Source of the DNA: Atriophallophorus winterbourni
Lineage: Eukaryota; Platyhelminthes; Trematoda; Plagiorchiida; Microphallidae
DNA length: 64,000 bases
Direction: 5' to 3'
Assembly: GCA_013407085.1 (NCBI GenBank)
Contig: JACCGJ010014089.1
Location: 20,657 to 84,656, forward strand
The translations under genes were made by a program, and so were the position numbers. The notes under the pieces were generated by a model. That model did no database searches. It saw only the letters and a list, made by a program, of their open reading frames with translations, and had not been told where the DNA came from. Positions 55,565 to 64,000 of this stretch are shown piece by piece (position 1 is the first letter of the stretch; each line of letters opens with the position of its first letter).

Positions 55565-55660
55565 AGAGAGAGAGAGAGCGAGAGAGACAGATGAAATTTT
55601 CTGATGAGAAAATTTATGCATGAATATATTTATCCACAAATTGCGCGTTATATATTTGCG
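55422..55660. repeat. Long palindrome with (TC)n(AT)n(GA)n centre
   Basis: Arms of about 95 bases: GCGCAATTTGTGGATAAATA, then ATGCATAAATTTTCTCAT and CATCTGTCTC on the left, and their complement on the right, with few mismatches. The centre is a CT tract, a long AT tract and a GA tract. It can form a cruciform or a long hairpin RNA. It lies in the intron between two micro-exons. Confidence 0.9.
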
Positions 55661-56012
55661 TTTGCATATATGTTATTAACAGCTCAACAAAGTCCATTTC
55701 TTTTCTTCCGCTCAACCGGTTTGGACAACAAAATCTGGCCACGACACCTAGCCTTCGTTTACAACAAGCACCAAATGAATGAATACTGAGTAATAAAAAT
55801 TAGTGCCACCCCTAATATATTTTGATTGGAAACGACCGATTGTAAGTTCAATTCAAACAAAATTTAGAAAACATTCCAATAAAAATATGAATTAATTATG
55901 CACGCAAACATCAGAATGCGAAACAAATTCTGCGAGCGTATTTAATTCTGATTCCTTACGTTCAAAGTTATAATTTCCTGCACTCGGTTACGATTTGAAT
56001 AAAAAAACTCAC

Positions 56013-56048
56013 TCATTTTGAACAATTCTTGGTCTTGCTCCAGTTTCA
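56013..56048 (-). CDS. 36-nt micro-exon candidate
   Basis: Acceptor AATCTTTCAG and donor AAATGA|GTGAGT. In phase 1 it encodes MKLEQDQELFKM together with the flanking split codon. It connects in phase with the 33-nt and 48-nt exons. A phase-2 reading is also open. Confidence 0.5.
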
Positions 56049-56216
56049 CTGAAAGATTTGACAGAAACGATCATTATAATTGGTACAAATTGGACTCCAT
56101 GTGTAGATGCTCGTAGTTTAAAAAATATGGAAATATTCTGCACGAAACACTGGCATACCACTCAGTAAGACACGCATCATTATGAAAGTAAAACGGTCGA
56201 ATTTCAGTTAACTTAC

Positions 56217-56249
56217 TTCCATCTCCTGCAGTAGAGCTCATTCGGCTGT
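56217..56249 (-). CDS. 33-nt micro-exon candidate
   Basis: Acceptor GAATTTTCTAG and donor GATGGAA|GTAAGT. In phase 1 it encodes DSRMSSTAGDG, in phase with the end of the exon at 58078-58258. A phase-2 reading is open too. Confidence 0.5.
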
Positions 56250-56630
56250 CTAGAAAATTCAAATCGTTCGGTGACATGCAAATAAAATAAGCGCTAATGA
56301 AAATAAAGCCGTTGAATAAAATTTCGGTAAGTTACAATCCACTTATATTTCCTTAGAACTGTTACCGAAAATTATCTGCTTTCGTTTCGCAACTGCAGAA
56401 CAACCAATAATAAAGTAGGTGAAAATAAACAAATTTCTTTTCATTTCGAAAAACGATGCATCGGATAGCATTAGATTTTACGTGTGAACCAGTCTTGGCC
56501 GGGTTTAGTAACTACGGTCTGTTGCTGAAGAAAGTCGAATGACTCTCTGTGATGGAAATACAGACAAATGAGCATTTTTAAAATCACTCTAATTGTGGCA
56601 GAAAATATGTTGAGTTAATTATTTACCTAC

Positions 56631-56716
56631 TTCATAGGTTGTATATAGATCAACTTGGTAATGAAACGTCTAGTCCAGTAATCAGTTTGACAAATTACAT
56701 ATGCTTCTGCTTTGAC
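56631..56716 (-). CDS. Exon candidate of uncertain connection
   Basis: Acceptor TTTTCTGTAG and donor ATGAA|GTAGGT; 86 bases open only in phase 0 (VKAEAYVICQTDYWTRRFIT, KLIYIQPM). It would feed the phase-2 reading of the micro-exons but does not match the phase-1 end of the 58-kb exon. It may be an alternative exon or chance. Confidence 0.3.
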
Positions 56717-57059
56717 CTACAGAAAACATGCTTTTATAAAAAATGATTCTTCAAAACCTATTCAAAGGAGTATTTTATTAACATATTTCTGAAATAGTCC
56801 CCTTTGTTCATCAGTATTCGCCTCAGTTCCGTCATGTGAAAATGATTGTCGAATGCACTGAATTTATCACCGATGAACCAAGCTGATGGTCAGCGTACGA
56901 ATCGATCTTTATCAAACAAATATCTTACACGTCTTCGATAGAATTATATTATAAACAAAGTTTAGCAGAAATAACTCTGCTTTTGAAATATTTATTGACG
57001 AATAATCTGAATATGATGGGACAACACTCTTCTTGTCTCGGAATCATGCTTAAAAGCAG

Positions 57060-57320
57060 CTAATGCCCTATTTTAACGGAAATCTATTCAAGTATTTCCA
57101 TTGTGCACGATTCATTTACCTCGGAAAATTTGCCATACCCGTTATCCAATCAAAATGTTTGCATGGTTTACACACTAATTTAGGCTGTCCTAATCGAATC
57201 ATGGACTACCGGATTCTACATACACAGCCCCTATTTAATATTCATACGTTCCTTCGGCCAATTTTAAAAGCTTATGATTATTGTTAAGCTTTCTCTCTAG
57301 AAATTCATTAGGCTACTTGG
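57060..57320 (+). other. Possible retroelement 3' remnant
   Basis: A 74-codon frame (57063-57287) ends in AAAGCTTATGATTATTGTTA, AGCTTTC, similar to the 3' tail text of CR1 copies near 47765. The protein shows no clear motif. Very uncertain. Confidence 0.2.
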
Positions 57321-58077
57321 CTAATTCATCGCATATTTCGCAACACATATTTATTAGTTATTAACAGCAATCTTCATTTTTCGTTTATTTGAAATACTGC
57401 TCCGTTCTAGTTCTCATACAAAATTTGATAGTTATTTATATCGACGCAACTCGATTTTAACTCTTAAGAGAAAAAATAATATTTCAATCTAACTCGGTCA
57501 CAATTTTGTAGGCAGTGTCCATTAGGGCGTGGCAAAGGATTAACTTTTACGATGTAACAAGTTTTAAGCGGTTATATGAGAAACCTTAAAAGTTTACATT
57601 TACATAAAATAACAAGGTTTGTTAGGTAACGCAAATATATTTTGAAAAACTTTAGTATTTACCTCGTTCACATCAAGATTAAAACATTTGTAGTTTGAAA
57701 TCGAATACTAAATTTAACGAATCGAACGGCTCTTTGAAATTCCTATATATAAAGTACATAAAACTACTGTACATGAATTACGAACGTTCATGAGCTCTGA
57801 AGAAACAATGTTGCTGTTTACCTACTTCCAACAGTGAAAATTTTAAAAGCCCGAAAACACCTTGTTGAGAACATTTTGCATATATTCTGAGATACTCTCT
57901 TTTGATAACATGCTTGAATAACATCATGACTAATTTGGCTGCGAAGAGGAATCTAGTTTTCTACATTTTTACCCCAGCAAAATGCTTTTCGAAGAATCTA
58001 TATATATATGGATTATTCATAATCAATAAAATTCCAGTGTCGACGAAATTCATAAATTCTTGTCAGTTGTGACTCAC

Positions 58078-58258
58078 CTGCGATCCCCAGGATCATTAGT
58101 TTATCCGATTCCTTGAAACGCATTTTAAATGCAATTTTCTTTCCGATTGTATCCAGATCCTCCGGAAAATCCACTCGAAGTTCTAGGATGGTGTATTTTT
58201 CTTCAACCAGAAAATATCGGTCCAAATCACAACTAAGTGTGCTTTTCGTTTTGCGTAC
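58078..58258 (-). CDS. Exon candidate; integrin alpha calf-1-like
   Basis: 181 bases between acceptor CATATTTGACAG and consensus donor ATCGCAG|GTGAGT, phase 0 to 1; the other two frames close. Reads TLSCDLDRYFLVEEKYTILE, LRVDFPEDLDTIGKKIAFKM and RFKESD. The pattern L-CDL------G--Y-L-L-FD-PE-L--------F--Q-- is that of the calf-1 strands of integrin alpha subunits. This is the best supported host exon in the window. Upstream exons would lie beyond 58.3 kb; none are recognised before the RTE-like element at 60.95 kb. Confidence 0.65.
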
Positions 58259-59454
58259 CTGTCAAATATGAACACTTTAATCAAATTTCTTATAATCTTG
58301 ATGCACGAATTGAAAATAATCCGTTCGAGGATTACTCATCTAAGAGCCTTTTGTCAGTCAGATAAATTTGGGAATATATTAATTGCCAGGAGATTCCAAT
58401 TTATGACATAATTAATGTAAAATGAGCGAGGTGAGGTATCATTAAATTAGAATCCTACTCTAGATAAATAAAAAAACTGAGCTTGATTAAGAAGGATTTT
58501 GAACTTGACAAATACCTCATACTGGAATTCAAAAAACATTAATAAACTTCAAATATATAACAATTTTTACCGTCACCTGAGAACATATACGCTGGCTTAG
58601 GACTGTTATTTTTCTTCGGGTATAATGCTTAGTGATTTTAAAATTAATACCCGTGAGTTCATGAATCGTTTGTTTATATTACTATTAATTACAAATAAAT
58701 TCTCCCAATGCCAAAATCACTTTGGTCCACCAGTCGTCACAAAGTTCACTTAGTATTAGCAAAATAAATTTTGAAAGAACGTGCATACTACCATTCAGCT
58801 GAATTGTAAAAATTCGTTACACGCGATTTCACTGCCGTTTGGAATTTTAATCTGGATGCATAATCTCAGCTTTGAGTTGTGCTCCTATATTCTATTGCCA
58901 TTGCTCAAAGATTTAAAAACTTCAATTGAAGATATACACGATGCGAAACGATAGCTCTCCAACTTAATGCTGAATATCTATTTCAAATATTTTCATGCGT
59001 AATCCGATATTATGTAACGCATGGTACGCCGTAGATTTGACCAACATAATTTCCTGAAAATTGTATTTGTTAGACTGATCATTTTTGACTTGCATGTTTG
59101 TAGATTTAAATCACTAGCTTTACGAAAATAAAGATATGAATATTAGAAATAACATGATACGTGACGTTTTACACACAACCCCGACATAGTTTTATCTTTT
59201 GTGAAAATCATGTGTAAATAGATACGATATTTATTGAAAGCTGCATCTTAATTATTTAAAACGTTTTACTGTCACAATCTGAGTCTATGATAAGAAAGAA
59301 AGTCTAATATACTCAACTAATATCTTCATGATTTGCTAATATAATATAGCATCCGAATACATATTCGACATAATTGCTGTGATTAAATAATTTGCATATT
59401 GATATAGGCACATTCAAATAAATTTAGACAAACATTGTCGCCAACAAGTAATAT
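58259..59454. other. Intron-like DNA, no recognised feature
   Basis: AT-rich 1.2 kb without supported exon or repeat. Confidence 0.4.
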
Positions 59455-59990
59455 GGGATCTTGTGACGTAAAGGGAGAAGTTATTTTTATGTATCACTTT
59501 CCCGTTACAAACTTCAAACAGGAGTCTGATTAGATCTAATTTGTTAGACACAATTCTATTTGTCAGAATTATATCACGTCATATCCACAATTAATTAAAG
59601 TCACATAGAGCCAGACGTCACAATTTTTCGGTGAACGGAACATTGTAAAGACCCATTAGTAACGTTGTTGATCTGTGATAGATTTTATCAAAGATAGATA
59701 TAACTTTTTGCAACCAAGGAGCCCAGTCCTTTACCGCTTACTTTATCGTAGGGACAATGTAGACAGTAATTATCATTGGTAACGTTACCAGCGAGAATTT
59801 GCGAAATATTCTTCAAAAGATACCTAGCAATCAGCTGGGCTATCGATGTGTTATCTCGAAGTGAACCATATTTATCAAGTTTCCAGCAACCCATAATCCA
59901 AGATATTTTTAACGACCTTTATGACAAGTTTACTGTTACAAATCGATTAGTCCAAGAAACATGCTGACTAAGGTGCAACAAATTGGTTTT
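59455..59990 (-). pseudogene. CR1-like 3' fragment
   Basis: Complement of the region homologous to 5260-5760: GTAACGTTACCA-AGAGAAT, CCAAGGAGCCCAGTCCTTTA and GTAAAGGGAGAAGT blocks all match the CR1 copy at 5.2-5.8 kb and the fragment at 22.5-23.0 kb. No intact frame in the original register. Confidence 0.75.
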
Positions 59991-60954
59991 CAGTATGTTG
60001 AATGTCGTATCGTAACATTTGTAACACAAAAAACTAATTTTAAATAGAATAGAATAGTTATATATCATATAGGGCTGTTTTGACTCCCGTCTACCGATAA
60101 GCTTGGAAATTATTCCGTTATAATTCAAAATGTTTAAACTTAACATGCATGAAAATGTATTTTCATTGAACAATTTACAACCGCGTTACAAACGCTGAAA
60201 TATTTTCTGCACTTCTGTGTTTGTCCAGATTGAAATTTTTCTCTCAAAACTTTAGAATTTTATCTCATGGATTATCACATTTTTACATTTGATCATTAAG
60301 AAGATATTGCATCAACGATGTCATTGGTTACGCCAATCTGAGATTTTGATCAAAATAAGTGAAAATTTTTTTGACCGATCGAGTAGTCATATTCATAAAA
60401 TAATAATTTTTAAAAAGAATCGGTCGGAGGAGTTTTGGGTAAACTTCCTGTTTGTTAACAGAAGATTCGTCCAACCAAGATAGCTCACGAAGCGTCACCA
60501 AATAGAAATGCACCCACCACTTCTAATTAGACGTATGAAAATTTGTTGGCAACACGGCTTCTTTCATCAAGAACACATACGTCTTTCCTTAAAGTCGCAG
60601 CAGTAAACGTTCCACTTTATTTTAATCATTTGTGATAACATATCGTGTAAGTAACTGAAAAATGTTACCAAATATATTCACACATTTAGAACACATTTGA
60701 TATTCGATGATAGTGTAATGTGCATAATTCATGCAATCTTCTGATTAGTTTCACATTTACTTATGCATCGAGAATTAGAAATTGTGTTACGTTTCTTCAA
60801 AAGTATTTAAGAATTATGTTTATGGAATCAAAAATTTCAAAACGTACAATAAGGTTGCCAATATATCTGGCGTCCTGGTTTGTGAGATGGAAATGCTGCA
60901 AATACTTACGCCATGCTTTCTTGTCTAAATGATTTTGATTTCCTAATCTCGTCT
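59991..60954. other. No recognised feature
   Basis: AT-rich spacer. Frames of 60-84 codons have no recognisable motif. Confidence 0.4.
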
Positions 60955-61792
60955 TGGGTTCCAAGGTTGTCAAAGCCGGGGCGGTTTTGGGGATAAGCTC
61001 CTAATTCCAAAAATGCTCCAATGGCACGCGTCTCATATAGCCTCTGACAACCAAGTCCAGCTCCTGGCCTGCACGCGTGGTCCTGTGTGACCCGGCAGAA
61101 CTGCTTCTACTGAAGGAGAAAGTGCGAAGGCGGCTGACTGGCGCCTCAAAACCTGCATGTTTCGGGCAAGTGAAGCTCGTAAGTCTATAAAGGTGGTCCA
61201 CCTGGGGGAAGGAAAAACCCTTATCTCAAACCTCAACTGCCTTGTGGCTACATCTAATCATGGAAAAGGCTTCAGGAGTCAACCTCGAGGAAAAATCCGG
61301 AGCCGGAGTCCCGATAGACAGTCCGAAGTTCTTTACAATTTCGCCCTGCCAACTTCTGCGACGGCATCGTTGTCCAAACGAATCAGCCTAGCTGTTTATT
61401 TGATTTCGGTGGTGCCATGGAGGAAGAGCACTTGCCGCATGGGCAACAGCTAGTTCTCCACATTAAACTGCCCTGGCGTACATCACAACGCACCAATGGA
61501 GAGGACACTCCATTCCGCTTCAGCGGTTAATAAAAAGGGGAAGCAGTAGATACCGGATAAAAGCTATGCTCGATTGGCGTAGAGCTCAGCGCCTGGGGCT
61601 GCTTACGACGGTGGGAGAGACTTTTACATCTCATTGGACGGCTACCGCCCGCCTTAAGCTGGGCAGCACTCCTGGCAATATGGTGGCGTCTCGCCACGGT
61701 CTGTTATCTTCATTGGGTGCCTGGGGATTAGGAATCAACCGACAAGCAGACTGTTATCTCCACACCAGCGAAACCAACTACTCAAAAACAAA

Positions 61793-62400
61793 ATGTCATT
61801 TCTGAAACTGGGAACCTGGAACGTCCGGTCCATGCTTCCAGGATTTCATGACGACGTCTCGAATATCAGAGGCGTAAGAAAATCTGTTGTGATTAACAAT
61901 GAGTTAAAGAGACTAAATGTCGACGTGGAAGCCCTACAAGAGACGCGATTACCAGACACTGGTAAGCTAACAGGAAAAGATTACACGTTTTTTTGAAATG
62001 GAAGGGGTTCTGATGAGCCTCGACTGCATGGATTTGGGTTTGCCGTTCGAAACGACCTTCTAAAAGCAACCGAACCGAGCAGCAGCGGGAGCGAACGGAT
62101 TTGGACTTTAAATATGAGGTGCACTACTGGTACCATCACGTTGGTAAACGATAAGGCGCTGACGCTCTCTTCGACGACTGCTGAGAAAGTCGCTTTTCAT
62201 TACAACCTCGCAACAGTCCTGAAAAACGTGCCACGAAGAAACTGTGTAGTGGTATTGGGTGATTTCAATGCTAGAGTTGGTGCGAACTACGAATCTTGGC
62301 AAAACTGTCTCGGGAGTTTCGGTGTAGGTAAAACCAGTGAAAATGGACTACGCCTTTATAATTATCACACAGCTCAGTCTTTGTGTTAGTAACACTTTCT
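61793..62400 (+). pseudogene. RTE-like endonuclease
   Basis: Reads MSFLKLGTWNVRSMLPGFHD (start motif TWNVR), VDVEALQETRLPDTGKLTG (catalytic Glu), a TGA at 61994-61996, then after a frame change RNCVVVLGDFNARVGANYES and FGVGKTSENGLRL. The start ATG at 61793 is in a natural position after the leader. The missing stretch between QETR and GDFN is present but frameshifted. A frame break at 62389 separates it from the RT part. Confidence 0.8.
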
Positions 62401-64000
62401 TTCAAACAAAATCACAGCATAAGTTCTCATGAAAACATCCTCGCTCTAAGCACTGGCACCAGCTTGATCTTATTCTTGTTAGGCGCACTAATATAGGAAG
62501 CTTACTTCTCAACAGATCATATCAAAGCGCAGACTGTGACACTGATTATTCACTGGTCTGTGCGGAACTGAAGCTTCCATATATGAGATTTCACAGCGAT
62601 AAATTGTCTGGTAAGCCTAGGATTGACGTCACACGCATGTGCGAACCTAATCTCACTGCGAGATGTGCAAAAATCCTTCACAGCCGAGTTCAGCAAGACA
62701 ACCCCACCTAAAACGGCTCCAAGAAACTGGGAATCGATTAAAAGCTGCATATTCCGAGTCGCACTTTCCAATTTCGGTCCAAAGAAAGCTCGAATGAGCG
62801 ACTGGTTCGAAGCAAAAGCTTCTGAGATGACTGCTGTGTTAGATGAGAAACGGTCAGCATTCTTGTGGTTCAAAGGTATGCCAACAGATGAAAACTTACG
62901 ACTTTCAAGAGCAGCCAGAAATAAGGTCCAACAGACTGCAAGGCGATGTGCAAATGACTACTGGACAGAAATTAGCATTAGTATCCAAAAAGCTGCGGAT
63001 ACTGGAAATTTTTACGGCATGTATGATGAGATCAAGAGAGCCATTGGTCCAAACAAACTTAAAAAGGGCTCCCATTAAGTCAGTATCTGGTGACTTGATT
63101 GTGGACACAACTCAGCAGATGAAAAGATGGGTAGAGCACTTCTCCTCTTTCTACTCTAGGGACATTACGGTTTTACCACATGTATTTGAAAATGTCGAGC
63201 GGTTGCCGACTATTGAATATCTAGATACTCCCCCTAATCTTGATGAGCTCGATAGAGCAATCGACCGCTTTGCGAATGGGAAGGCCCCTGGTGACGACGG
63301 AATTCCACCTGAGCTCATCAAATGCGGTAGAGCAGCATTAATACAACCGCTTCACCATTTGCTTCTTCAGTGCTGGCAGGAGTGGGTAGCCCACAAGAGA
63401 TGCGCGATACAAAGGGATCATAACGCTATTAAGAATAAGGGTGCACTAGAGGAGACTGCAACAATTAAGAGGAATCTCCCTTCTGAATGTTGTAGGCAAA
63501 TTGTTTGCTAAGTCTTACAGATCCGGCTGCAAGTTTTAGCTGATAGAATTTACTCCGAATCTCAATGTGGCTTCCGCAAGGGAAGATCAACCGTTGACAT
63601 GATCTTCTCCCTGAGACAACTTCAAGAAAAGTGTCGGGAACAGCGTATGCCATTATACGCTGTTTTTATTGATTTAACTAAGGCATTCGACTACGTCAGC
63701 AGGGAGGGTCTCTTCAAAATGCTTGATCTGATAGGCTGCCCCCCAAGGCTGCTGAGACTCGTTATTCGTTCCACTCAGGCATGAAAGGCTCAGTCCATTT
63801 TAACGGTTGCCGTTCAAAAGCATTTAAAATTCGCCAAGGCGTCAAACAAGGGTGTGTTGTTGCTCCCACGCTGTTCGGCATTTTCTTTGCTCTGCTTCTG
63901 AAGCACGCTTTTAAGACGAGAACAGAAGGCATTTACATACGCACGCGAAGTGATGGCAAGCTTTTCAACCTGAACAGGTTGAGAGCACAAACCAAAGTAC
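62400..64000 (+). pseudogene. RTE-like reverse transcriptase, incomplete at window end
   Basis: Linker at 62623-63078, then in a second frame MKRWVEHFSSFYSRDITVLP, APGDDGIPPELIKCGRAALI and HHLLLQCWQE, a frame break near 63500, QCGFRKGRSTVDMIFSLRQL, AVFIDLTKAFDYVSREGLFK (motif A) and RQGVKQGCVVAPTLFGIFFA (motif B) near 63835-63900. The sequence stops at RLRAQTKV, just before FADD. Overlapping broken frames show it is not functional as it stands. Confidence 0.85.

Larger units (their letters stand above)
60955..64000 (+). mobile_element. RTE-like non-LTR retrotransposon, cut by the window end
   Basis: Starts near 60955 (TCCAAGGTTGTCAAAGCCGG) with an 840-base GC-richer leader, followed by endonuclease and RT on the plus strand. 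The leader is shared with 8640-8800 and 50750-51060. The coding part has several frame breaks but is better preserved than the other two copies. The RT palm reaches the window edge just before the expected FADD box. Confidence 0.88.

Overview
This window looks like nuclear DNA from a parasitic flatworm, most likely a trematode of the schistosome type. The inference rests on the mix of elements (CR1-like and RTE-like non-LTR retrotransposons, Penelope-like elements with GIY-YIG domains, BEL/Pao, Ty3/gypsy, a pogo-type DNA transposon), hammerhead-like motifs linked to repeats, AT-rich spacers, and very short exons whose lengths are multiples of three. No sequence here names the species. There are no bacterial operons, no CRISPR array, and no rRNA or tRNA gene that I could recognise.

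Layout. 1-505 holds two copies of an unnamed structured repeat. 1700-5990 is CR1-like sequence: an inverted 3' fragment, then a 5'-truncated element split by a 967-bp pogo-type transposon. 6.0-9.0 kb is a mosaic of RTE-like relics, a small TIR element and a repeat carrying a hammerhead-like core. 9041-15579 is a nearly complete BEL/Pao element on the minus strand, with both LTRs, gag, protease, RT, RNase H and integrase, and a frame break in pol. 16.4-18.9 kb is a Penelope-like nest built as a long inverted repeat. 18.9-23.1 kb holds RTE, CR1, gypsy gag and repeat fragments.

From 58.3 kb down to 23.6 kb the minus strand carries a set of candidate exons of one or two host genes, separated by large introns. 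Several exons resemble the leg domains of integrin alpha subunits, at low to moderate confidence. A run of phase-1-symmetric micro-exons (33, 36 and 48 nt) sits in this set. The order of the domain resemblances does not fit a single simple gene, which suggests tandem paralogs, a rearrangement or an assembly join error; a 20-N gap lies inside the region. Retroelements fill the introns: a long CR1 copy at 28.15-32.48 kb, another at 33.5-35.4 kb (minus), a Penelope relic near 40 kb, gypsy fragments at 41.6-43.6 kb, CR1 at 44.65-47.8 kb and an RTE-like element at 48.2-51.1 kb (minus). A long palindrome with TC and AT tracts lies at 55.42-55.66 kb.

The right edge (60.95-64.0 kb) is a plus-strand RTE-like element of the same family as the one at 48-51 kb, cut by the window end. 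Almost every transposon reading frame is broken. The host exons are the only sequences here likely to be under selection for cellular function.
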